Shown: positions 1 to 5,340, counted from the first letter of the stretch. The stretch is 5,614 nucleotides of DNA from an uncultured Bacillota bacterium (GCA_946408315.1 CAMJRV010000187.1:1-5614), one strand, 5' to 3'. Program-made: numbers and translations. The notes: generated from the sequence alone by a model not told the origin.

Positions 1-425
1 GCGAAATCATCAACGATAAGATCAGGACTCCCGAAGTTTCCAAGATGGCGTCGGATTGCTCCGCTTTTTTAGAGGTCAGGGAAAAGCTGACCGTGCTTCA
101 GCAGCAGATGGGCCGGACGAAAAGCGTCGTCATGGACGGCCGGGATATCGGTACGATTGTGCTGCCGGATGCGGAGTATAAATTTTTTATGACGGCTTCC
201 ACTGCCGAACGCGCGCAGCGCAGATGGCTGGAGCTCACGGAAAAGGGAGAAATCGTCGATCTTGCCCAGGTAGAGGCTGATATTATTCAGAGGGATCACA
301 ACGACTCCACAAGAGAGCTGAGACCGCTCCGAAAGGCCGAGGACGCTATGGAGCTGGATACGACAGGTCTTACCATCGAAGAAGTGACAGAGAAAATTTT
401 GGAGGTAGTAAAATGGCAATCGTAA
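1..425 (+). CDS. cmk: Cytidylate kinase, C-terminal part (5' end outside window)
   Basis: Cytidylate kinase phosphorylates CMP and dCMP with ATP in the cytoplasm, feeding nucleic acid and CDP-lipid precursor pools. The reading frame is open from position 3, giving 14 codons before the first in-window ATG (45), so this is a truncated gene and not one starting at 45; about 140 residues are visible. Recognisable family segments are the S-x-x-A-x-x-x-x-V-R-x-x-L-x-x-x-Q helix, the MDGRDIGT(I/V)V..PDA core (VMDGRDIGTIVLPDA), the arginine-rich lid (AERAQRRWLEL), the IIQRDHNDSTRE-xxPL segment and the C-terminal LDTTGLTIEEV helix. The P-loop half lies upstream of the window. Its last 13 bp overlap the next gene, whose ribosome binding site (GGAGG, 401-405) lies inside cmk, pointing to translational coupling and one transcript. 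Confidence 0.95.
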   Translation, partial: EIINDKIRTPEVSKMASDCSAFLEVREKLTVLQQQMGRTKSVVMDGRDIGTIVLPDAEYKFFMTASTAERAQRRWLELTEKGEIVDLAQVEADIIQRDHNDSTRELRPLRKAEDAMELDTTGLTIEEVTEKILEVVKWQS

Positions 426-1654
426 AACCCTTTCGCGCCGTGAGACCGGCAAAGGAGTATGCAAAGCAGGTGATCTCCCTTCCGTATGACGTGATGAACC
501 GGGAGGAAGCGGCCCTCATGGCCGAAGGAAATCCCTACAGCTTCCTGCATATCTGCAGGTCCGAGATCGATCTGCCCCATGAGGGAGACCCTTATTCGGA
601 GCAGGTTTACGCGAAAGCAAGAGAGAATATTGACGGGTTTCTGACTGATGAAATATTGATCCGGGATGAGGAGCCGATGCTGTATATTTACAAGCAGATC
701 ATGGACGGGCGTGCCCAGACCGGGATCGTAGGCTGCGTTTCCGTCGATGAGTACAGGAACGATACGATAAAGAAGCATGAGTTTACCAGGGTGGAAAAGG
801 AGCTGGACCGGATCAACCATTTTGATCGCTGCAATACCAATACGGAACCGGTTTTTTTGACGTACCGGGACGACAAGCGGATCCGTACTTTGGTCGAAGG
901 CTGGATGAACGGCCATGATCCGGAATACGATTTTACGACGAAGGACGGCGTCGGCCACGCGCTCTGGGCCATAACAGACCCGGAAGCGGTCGCTCTGCTG
1001 TCGTCCCTGTTCGGTGAAATCGATTCCCTGTACATCGCGGACGGCCATCACCGCTCTGCTTCCGCCGTCAAGGTGGGGGAAAAGCGGAGGGCGGCGAATC
1101 CCGGTTATACCGGCGAGGAAGAGTTCAACTTTTTCATGGCGGTTATTTTCCCCGACAGCGATTTGAAGGTATTTGACTACAACCGCGTCGTGAAGGATTT
1201 GAACGGGTTCTCCAAAGAGGAATTTCTACAGAAGATTTCAGAGAAGTTTACTGTGGAAACGGTGGAGAAGGGACCGTACCGCCCGGAGGCGAAGCATCTC
1301 TTCGGCATGTATCTGGACGGCCGGTGGTACAAGCTTGCCGCAAAGCCCGAGATCGTCTGTGAAGAGGACGTGATCCGGTGTCTGGATGTTTCCATCCTGC
1401 AGGAGAATCTGCTGGAGCCGGTCCTGGGGATCAAAGATCCGAGGACAGACAAACGGATCGATTTCGTAGGCGGGATCAGAGGACTCGAGGAGCTGGAGCG
1501 CAGGGTGGCGAAGGATATGACCGTGGCGTTTGCGCTGCATCCGGTTTCGATTTCAGACCTGATCGCCGTATCGGACAAAGGCATGGTTATGCCTCCCAAG
1601 TCTACCTGGTTTGAGCCGAAGCTGGGCAGCGGGCTGTTTATGCACGAATTATAA
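413..1654 (+). CDS. DUF1015 family protein (COG4198), function unknown
   Basis: This 413-residue protein belongs to the DUF1015 family, whose biochemical role is not established to my knowledge. Family marks visible are the N-terminal VKPFRAVRP segment followed by SLPYDVMNREEA, N-P-Y-SFLH (residues about 41-47), the central YIADGHHRSASA motif (about residues 207-217, D210, H212, H213 and R214 being the best candidates for a catalytic or metal/nucleotide-binding site), and a C-terminal PPKSTWFEPKLGSGLF segment that is typically conserved. Length is normal for the family. No signal peptide or membrane segment is seen, so it is probably cytoplasmic. The ATG at 413 has GGAGG at 401-405 with 7 nt spacing and overlaps the cmk stop. 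A terminator follows 9 nt after the stop. In other Firmicutes family members often sit near serine biosynthesis genes (from memory); here the partner is cmk. Confidence 0.93.
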   Translation: MAIVKPFRAVRPAKEYAKQVISLPYDVMNREEAALMAEGNPYSFLHICRSEIDLPHEGDPYSEQVYAKARENIDGFLTDEILIRDEEPMLYIYKQIMDGRAQTGIVGCVSVDEYRNDTIKKHEFTRVEKELDRINHFDRCNTNTEPVFLTYRDDKRIRTLVEGWMNGHDPEYDFTTKDGVGHALWAITDPEAVALLSSLFGEIDSLYIADGHHRSASAVKVGEKRRAANPGYTGEEEFNFFMAVIFPDSDLKVFDYNRVVKDLNGFSKEEFLQKISEKFTVETVEKGPYRPEAKHLFGMYLDGRWYKLAAKPEIVCEEDVIRCLDVSILQENLLEPVLGIKDPRTDKRIDFVGGIRGLEELERRVAKDMTVAFALHPVSISDLIAVSDKGMVMPPKSTWFEPKLGSGLFMHEL

Positions 1655-1665
1655 AAACGTATAAA
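1637..1665 (+). promoter_or_regulatory. Weak candidate promoter for the PBP gene
   Basis: TATAAA at 1660-1665 is a fair -10 box, with TTTATG at 1637-1642 as a poor -35 at 17 bp spacing. It straddles the end of the DUF1015 gene. Transcription from it would begin near 1672-1675, inside the left arm of the terminator, so the product would lack most of the C-tract. The AT-rich base composition here makes a chance match quite possible. Confidence 0.2.
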
Positions 1666-1705
1666 AACCCCCCTACCATGAGAAAATGGTTATGGGGGGT
1701 TTTTT
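1663..1705 (+). terminator. Rho-independent terminator after cmk-DUF1015
   Basis: Six C (1668-1673) pair with six G (1694-1699). An inner ACCAT/ATGGT helix (1675-1679 with 1686-1690) extends the stem after a small bulge, closing a loop of about GAGAAA. The stem is followed by TTTTTT (1700-1705) and preceded by AAAAA (1663-1667), so it could also work on the opposite strand. It starts 9 nt after the DUF1015 stop. The right arm also serves as the only ribosome-binding-like sequence for the next gene. Confidence 0.9.
1694..1699 (+). promoter_or_regulatory. G-tract acting as Shine-Dalgarno site of the PBP gene
   Basis: GGGGGG lies 8 nt upstream of ATG 1708 and is the only purine tract that can serve that start. 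The in-frame ATG at 1678 has only a C-rich stretch before it. The same six bases form the right arm of the terminator stem, so in a read-through transcript this site would be paired and poorly accessible. Confidence 0.5.
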
Positions 1706-1707
1706 GT

Positions 1708-3294
1708 ATGAAAAGAAGACTGATTGTGCTCATCATCGGTTTTACCGTTCTGCTGGTCCTGCTGGCGGCCAGGCTGACCCAGATTCAGATATTAGAGAAT
1801 GAAAGGTACGCTTCCGTCAACGCAAAACAGCAGAGAATCGCGCTGAACGGAGAGGATACCAGGGGAGCGATCCTGGACAGAAACGGAAACCGACTGACCG
1901 GGGCTGATGAGAGCTATATTTATATTATAAAAAAAGACAAGCTGAATGCCGTATCGGCCAGGATATTACAGGCGATCGGCGCAGTACGGGTCGAAAATGA
2001 AAGCAAGCGGTACTTCGTTTACCGCAGCACCATATTCAGCGCGGATGCATCCTACGTTCTGAAACGGGACTATGACGCTTTCATTATAAAAGGCGCGACG
2101 CGATATGGAGAAAAGCAGCCGGCTGTTCACTTCGTGGGATATATCAATGAAACCGACGGAACGGGAGCATCGGGGATTGAAAAGGAATTCAACGACCTTC
2201 TTTCCAAAAAGCAGAAGGTGGTTTATGCTTCTGTGGACGGGAAGCGGATGATCATACCGGGACTTGGAATTTCCAGCACCGTCGAGAATCCCGATTGCGC
2301 CGTCCTGACGACCCTCGATCTCAAGATACAGAAAAAGGCGGAGCAGGTGCTGGAATCATCGGGCTACAGCGGCTCCATCATCGTATTGGACGCAAAGACC
2401 GGAGAGATTCTTGCCGGAGCCAGCGCTCCTGCCTATAATCCGTCCCGGGTGGAGGAGTATTTGGACAGCCGCAACGAGGAATTCATCAATAAAGCGACCC
2501 AAAGCCTCTATCCTCCCGGATCCATCTTCAAAATCATCGTGGCCGCGGCCGCTTTGGAAAAAGGGATTGTCGATGAGAATTCCGTATTTACGTGCAAGGG
2601 GTATGAAGAAATCAACGGGATCAGGATCAACTGCTCGAAAGAAGAGGGTCATGGTGAGATCAGCTTCCGGGATGCCTTTGCGAAATCCTGCAATTCTGCC
2701 TTTATTCAGCTGGGGATGCAGACAGGCGGCGATCAGATTCTGGAAATGGCCAGAGCCTTCGGTATGGGGGAAAGGGCGTTTCACGGCTGGATCGAAGAAA
2801 AGTACGGCTTGCTTCCCGGGCGGGAGGACATTCAGGGAGCCGGGATCGGAAACCTGTCCATCGGCCAGGGAAAGCTGCTGATTACGCCTGCTCAGGCAGC
2901 CAGGGTCACTGCCATCATAGCGGCCGGGGGAATGGACTACGGCCTGTCCCTGATTCGTGGGACGACAGAAGGGGGCGAAATCGAATATGTGAAAACGGAA
3001 CCGGCTCGGCGCGTAATAAAAAAAGAGACTGCGGATCTGATCAAGGAGATGATGGTAGACACGGTGCAGTACGGGACTGCAAACAACCTGTCGATTTCCG
3101 GGATAACGGTTGCAGGGAAGACCGGCTCCGCAGAAGCGTCCCGCCATGGAGAAATGGTGGTACACGGCTGGTTCACCGGATTCTTCCCTGCTGAAGAACC
3201 CAAATATGTAATTACCGTATTTGTGGAGTCGGGAGGCTCCGGAAGGGGCTCGGCAGTTCCGCTCTTCCGCCAGATGGTCGAATATCTCGACTAG
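1708..3294 (+). CDS. Class B penicillin-binding protein (D,D-transpeptidase)
   Basis: This 528-residue membrane-anchored transpeptidase cross-links peptidoglycan stem peptides outside the membrane. Residues about 3-21 after MKRR form a single hydrophobic anchor. A short pedestal follows with the class B signature RGAILDRNGNRLT (about 52-64). The transpeptidase domain carries all three active-site motifs: SIFK (S272 nucleophile, K275), SCN (327-329) and KTGSAE (471-476). No PASTA repeats follow, and the pedestal is short, so this is smaller than typical SpoVD or PBP2. Start 1708 is preferred over the in-frame ATG 1678 because the latter lies in the terminator stem without a ribosome site and would add ten residues before the anchor. 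The gene converges on sigK. From memory, C. difficile has a class B PBP (PBP3) next to sigK, so a sporulation-linked role is a reasonable inference. The subtype (PBP2, PBP3, SpoVD-like) is unsettled. Confidence 0.93.
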   Translation: MKRRLIVLIIGFTVLLVLLAARLTQIQILENERYASVNAKQQRIALNGEDTRGAILDRNGNRLTGADESYIYIIKKDKLNAVSARILQAIGAVRVENESKRYFVYRSTIFSADASYVLKRDYDAFIIKGATRYGEKQPAVHFVGYINETDGTGASGIEKEFNDLLSKKQKVVYASVDGKRMIIPGLGISSTVENPDCAVLTTLDLKIQKKAEQVLESSGYSGSIIVLDAKTGEILAGASAPAYNPSRVEEYLDSRNEEFINKATQSLYPPGSIFKIIVAAAALEKGIVDENSVFTCKGYEEINGIRINCSKEEGHGEISFRDAFAKSCNSAFIQLGMQTGGDQILEMARAFGMGERAFHGWIEEKYGLLPGREDIQGAGIGNLSIGQGKLLITPAQAARVTAIIAAGGMDYGLSLIRGTTEGGEIEYVKTEPARRVIKKETADLIKEMMVDTVQYGTANNLSISGITVAGKTGSAEASRHGEMVVHGWFTGFFPAEEPKYVITVFVESGGSGRGSAVPLFRQMVEYLD

Positions 3295-4001
3295 ATTTCA
3301 TAGTCCTCGGAAAAGGCTTCCTTTAGTTTCAGGATTGCCTTTTTTTCTATTCTGGATACGTATGAGCGGGAAATGCCAAGCTCCTTGGCTACCTCCCTCT
3401 GCGTTTTCGCATTTTCTCCTGCAAGTCCGAACCTCTTGACAATCACCATCCTTTCTCTGTCCTTCAGGAGATGACAAATCGCATCATGCAGTTTCTTTAC
3501 CTGCATTTTGCTGTCGATATCGTCGATAATCGCGTCGGTGTCGGTTCCCAGAATGTCGTTGAAATTGATCTCATTCCCGTCCTTATCAGTACCTACGGGA
3601 TCGTTCAAAGATATCTCTATCTTTGTTTTTTTTGTCGTTCTGATGTTCATCAGAATTTCATTCTCAATGCATTTTGCAGCATAGGTTGCAAGCCTGACGC
3701 TCTTGTTCCTGTTATAGGTGTTGACGGATTTGATGAGTCCGATGGTTCCGATGGATATCAGATCATCCGGGTTTTTCCCGGTGTTGGCGTATTTTTTTGC
3801 GATATGTGCTACCAATCTCAGGTTTCGCTCCACGAGAATATTTTTCGCTTCCTTATCTCCCTGCTCGTAAAGGGCAAGGTAATAAGCTTCTTCTTGATCT
3901 GTCAAGGGCTGCGGGAAGGAATTCCCCATTGATACGTAAGAGGAAAGCAAAACCAGCGGATTTGATAGCAGGAGAGAAGTGAGTATCAATGATATGCTCA
4001 T
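3291..4001 (-). CDS. sigK: RNA polymerase sporulation sigma factor SigK (pro-form, uninterrupted)
   Basis: SigK is the late mother-cell sigma factor that directs coat, cortex-maturation and lysis genes. The 236-residue product shows the NSFPQPLTDQEE start of mature SigK, region 2 (RNLRLVAHIAKKY, DDLISIGTIGLIKSV, LATYAAKCIENEILM, about 59-119), the SLNDPVGTDKDGNEI linker and region 4 with the helix-turn-helix TQREVAKELGISRSYVSRIEKKA (about 200-222). Residues 1-21 are hydrophobic and correspond to the pro-sequence that anchors pro-SigK in the membrane; by alignment with B. subtilis, cleavage by a SpoIVFB-type protease would fall near S21-Y22. No skin element interrupts the frame. AAAGGGG lies about 11 nt upstream of ATG 4001, somewhat distant. 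Its TAG stop overlaps the PBP stop on the other strand, leaving no room for a terminator between them. Confidence 0.95.
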   Translation of the reverse strand: MSISLILTSLLLSNPLVLLSSYVSMGNSFPQPLTDQEEAYYLALYEQGDKEAKNILVERNLRLVAHIAKKYANTGKNPDDLISIGTIGLIKSVNTYNRNKSVRLATYAAKCIENEILMNIRTTKKTKIEISLNDPVGTDKDGNEINFNDILGTDTDAIIDDIDSKMQVKKLHDAICHLLKDRERMVIVKRFGLAGENAKTQREVAKELGISRSYVSRIEKKAILKLKEAFSEDYEI

Positions 4002-4060
4002 ATATATGTAAACCCCTTTCCGTGGATATCGCCTCGGTTGGCAGAGGCTAAATGTGTTAG

Positions 4061-4086
4061 AAGTATATGCACGGGAGGGGGGAATA
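4061..4086 (-). promoter_or_regulatory. Candidate SigE-type promoter of sigK
   Basis: Read on the minus strand, CATATACT (4069-4062) matches the SigE -10 consensus CATAYAHT at every position. Upstream, TATT (4086-4083) resembles the end of a SigE -35 box, but spacing is 13 bp, a little short. The start site would fall near 4054, giving a leader of about 53 nt that includes a small hairpin (GCCTC/GAGGC, 4031-4048). In B. subtilis sigK is transcribed by SigE with SpoIIID, which makes the location sensible. Confidence 0.4.
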
Positions 4087-4126
4087 GTGCCTGTCAGGCT
4101 GAAAAGGGGACAGCGTGACCTGTCTC
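4087..4126. repeat. REP-like cluster of short hairpins
   Basis: An 11-nt palindrome, GCCTG-T-CAGGC (4089-4099), is followed by GGGACAG (4107-4113) pairing with CTGTCTC (4120-4126) around a CGTGAC loop, with one G-T pair. The segments GTGCCTGTC (4087-4095) and GTGACCTGTC (4115-4124) are near-copies. Nested GACAG/CTGTC hairpins of this kind are typical of extragenic repeats mobilised by REP-associated tyrosine transposases. No transposase is in the window, so the assignment is inference. Confidence 0.4.
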
Positions 4127-4133
4127 ATTATAG

Positions 4134-4243
4134 AACTCCGGACCGCAGATATTCTCCCGAAAACCGCCTCCTTTGAGATGCTTCGCATCAAAGTCGGTAA
4201 TCGGTTTTACGGTTTTCTATGAGAATATCCGCGGTCCGGAGTT
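4134..4243. repeat. 110-nt long inverted repeat (MITE/REP-like element)
   Basis: Arms 4134-4156 and 4221-4243 are complementary over 23 bp with a single mismatch (A4147 against C4230). Inside, GAAAACCG (4159-4166) pairs with CGGTTTTC (4210-4217), and an apical hairpin has CTTT plus GATGC (4171-4174, 4177-4181) pairing with GCATC and AAAG (4185-4193). There is no open reading frame of note and no run of T after either arm, so it does not look like an ordinary terminator even though it begins 22 nt past the maf stop. No clear target-site duplication is visible. It is most likely a non-autonomous palindromic element. Confidence 0.6.
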
Positions 4244-4265
4244 AAAATACGTTGGGTTTGATGTT

Positions 4266-4868
4266 TTATATCTGAATCTCTGGCCAGTGCTGCCTTAGCT
4301 CGGACTGGATGGCGGCCCAGGGGAAGCCGATCACGTTATCGTAATTTCCGTGGATATGGGAGACATATTCTCCCCAGGCGCCCTGGATGGCGTAGCCTCC
4401 GGCCTTGTCCCACGGTTCGTCGGTCGCTACGTAACGCAGGATGTCTTCGTCGCTGTAATCTTTGAAGAACACTTCCGTAACGTCGTAGAAAACTGTTCTT
4501 TTTGGAGCTCCCGGCCCGACGAAAGCCACGCCTGTGGCCACATAATGGCTCGTATTTCTAAGGCGTTTCAGCGTATTTACCGCATCTTCCAGGGAGTCGG
4601 GCTTTCCGATCATTCCGTCCTTATAAACGATGGTATCCGCAGCAATAATCACCGTCGGAACGTTATCGAAGGCGGGGCTGTTCCGCCAGGCTTTCTCGAC
4701 GTTGAGGGCTTTTTTCAGCGCGAGGAACATGACCGCCTGCTCCATGGAAACCTCGTAGGGCAGCGATTCGTCTGCCAGGGAGGGCATGATGGTCGGTTCG
4801 ATTCCCGCATTTTTCATGATTTCGATTCTTCTCGGAGAAGAGGAGGCTAAGATAATCCGGCTTTCCAT
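4266..4868 (-). CDS. maf: Maf family nucleoside triphosphate pyrophosphatase
   Basis: Maf proteins hydrolyse nucleoside triphosphates to monophosphate and pyrophosphate in the cytoplasm, acting as house-cleaning enzymes, and their overexpression affects septum formation in Bacillus. The 200-residue product has the N-terminal LASSSPRR motif (7-14), VIIAADTIV with D78, IGKP (87-90), DVTEVFF, EPWDKAGGYAIQG (142-153, with D144, K145, Q152) and the NVIGFP end motif (168-173). The DKAG...IQG form is that of the YhdE/Bacillus Maf branch, which prefers dTTP and UTP, so that specificity is inferred. Start 4868 is chosen because AAAGGTG (4881-4875) precedes it by 6 nt; a longer GTG start at 4904 lacks such a site and would run through the -10 element. 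It is usually co-oriented with radC in Firmicutes, but here points away from it. Confidence 0.94.
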   Translation of the reverse strand: MESRIILASSSPRRIEIMKNAGIEPTIMPSLADESLPYEVSMEQAVMFLALKKALNVEKAWRNSPAFDNVPTVIIAADTIVYKDGMIGKPDSLEDAVNTLKRLRNTSHYVATGVAFVGPGAPKRTVFYDVTEVFFKDYSDEDILRYVATDEPWDKAGGYAIQGAWGEYVSHIHGNYDNVIGFPWAAIQSELRQHWPEIQI

Positions 4869-4894
4869 TGTCTGCACCTTTCGTTTTTTAGAGT

Positions 4895-4922
4895 ATTTTA
4901 CCACAATGCAAATTCTTTTGCA
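4895..4922 (-). promoter_or_regulatory. Candidate extended -10 promoter of maf, with overlapping inverted repeat
   Basis: On the minus strand TGGTAAAAT (4903-4895) forms an extended -10 (TGn plus TAAAAT, 5 of 6), about 27 nt before the maf ATG. No good -35 is seen. The spacer carries a perfect 6-bp inverted repeat, TGCAAA/TTTGCA (4907-4912 and 4917-4922, loop of 4), which could be an operator or simply a chance AT-rich palindrome. Confidence 0.4.
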
Positions 4923-4942
4923 CTATAAAACAATGAGGGATT

Positions 4943-4984
4943 AAAAAAACAAGGCCATCGAAGCGGTCTTGCTTCGATGGCCTT
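4943..4984 (-). terminator. Rho-independent terminator of the DUF1540 gene
   Basis: A perfect 14-bp stem (4951-4964 with 4971-4984, AAGGCCATCGAAGC and its complement) closes a 6-nt loop. On the minus strand it is followed by G and seven T (4950-4943). On the plus strand the stem is followed by TCGCC, so it is directional. It lies 46 nt after the DUF1540 stop and just upstream of the maf promoter, making DUF1540 a single-gene transcript separate from maf. Confidence 0.92.
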
Positions 4985-5030
4985 TCGCCAGTTCCCGAAC
5001 TTGTTCCGCCTTTTCAGGCTGAAACGGTTG

Positions 5031-5201
5031 TTACATCATTTTTTCAAAGGACTGGCAATCGGTACATTGTACCTGAGTAGGATTTTTCTCATGCGTACCT
5101 ACCTGAATCTGACTCAGGGCACAATATGACCCGGTGTCGCAATGATTTTTGCACGAATCTACAGTACATTTGATGCTGTGGTTTTTATTACTTTTGTCCA
5201 T
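5031..5201 (-). CDS. Small six-cysteine DUF1540 protein
   Basis: A 56-residue protein. It begins MDKSNKNHSIKCTVDSC and has six cysteines at 12, 17, 21, 27, 46 and 49 (spacing C-x4-C-x3-C-x5-C-x18-C-x2-C). The segment C-A-L-S-Q-I-Q-V-G followed by THE..P and C-T-D-C-Q-S-F matches the DUF1540 family, whose function I do not know; the clustered cysteines and histidines (H8, H20, H37) suggest metal binding or disulfide formation. It has no signal peptide or membrane segment. AGGAGG (5212-5207) sits 5 nt before the ATG, an excellent ribosome site, and the gene has its own terminator, so a real, well-translated gene is likely. It is divergent from radC. A CATAATA box upstream hints at forespore-type sigma control. 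Confidence 0.88.
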   Translation of the reverse strand: MDKSNKNHSIKCTVDSCKNHCDTGSYCALSQIQVGTHEKNPTQVQCTDCQSFEKMM

Positions 5202-5230
5202 GATAACCTCCTGTGTGATTTTTTCAGTAT

Positions 5231-5260
5231 TATTATGCCTCTCAACAGCGGATTATATAT
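5231..5260 (-). promoter_or_regulatory. Candidate promoter region of the DUF1540 gene
   Basis: Two readings compete on the minus strand. CATAATA (5237-5231) fits the SigF/SigG-type -10 pattern CATNHTA, with ATATA (5260-5256) 18 bp upstream fitting GHATR at four of five positions. Alternatively TATAAT (5257-5252) is a perfect vegetative -10 box, but without a good -35 near 5280. Either gives a short leader ending in the AGGAGG site. Confidence 0.3.
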
Positions 5261-5340
5261 GAGGAAATATTTAAATGTCGTAAAGCGACGGCAGGAAAAA
5301 AATACAATAAATGATTTTATTTGAATTTTAACAATTGTAA

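Noticed and set aside
296..1051. 251-codon open frame on the minus strand opposite cmk and the DUF1015 gene
   Set aside because: It lies entirely antisense to two well-identified genes, shows no recognisable family motif, and is a usual shadow of GC-rich codon use.
1678..1707. Ten-residue N-terminal extension of the PBP from ATG 1678
   Set aside because: The codon lies in the terminator stem, has only C-rich sequence upstream, and adds W-L-W-G-V-F-C before a normal MKRR membrane anchor.
2356..3165. 269-codon open frame on the minus strand opposite the PBP transpeptidase domain
   Set aside because: Antisense to the catalytic domain, with composition rich in P, R, G and F and no domain; a shadow frame.
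3471..3932. 153-codon open frame on the plus strand opposite sigK
   Set aside because: Mirror of conserved sigma regions 2 to 4; no own ribosome site or known family.
4094..4104. 11-mer TCAGGCTGAAA repeated at 5014-5024
   Set aside because: Too short and the flanks do not match; probably chance or convergent hairpin sequence, and not a true repeat pair.
4127..4132. TATAAT on the minus strand at the edge of the 110-nt foldback, pointing toward sigK
   Set aside because: The base match is perfect, but at 17 bp spacing the -35 position reads AGAATA, with no resemblance to TTGACA.
4134..4243. Long foldback as the maf terminator
   Set aside because: No run of T follows the stem on the minus strand, and its size and nested form exceed ordinary terminators. 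It might still limit read-through.
4350..4850. 166-codon open frame on the plus strand opposite maf
   Set aside because: Antisense to all conserved Maf motifs and without family resemblance.
5031..5201. Small cysteine-rich gene as a SCIFF-type radical SAM peptide precursor
   Set aside because: SCIFF has a different cysteine layout and sequence; this one matches DUF1540 in CxLxQIxVG and CTDCxSF, and no radical SAM maturase is adjacent.
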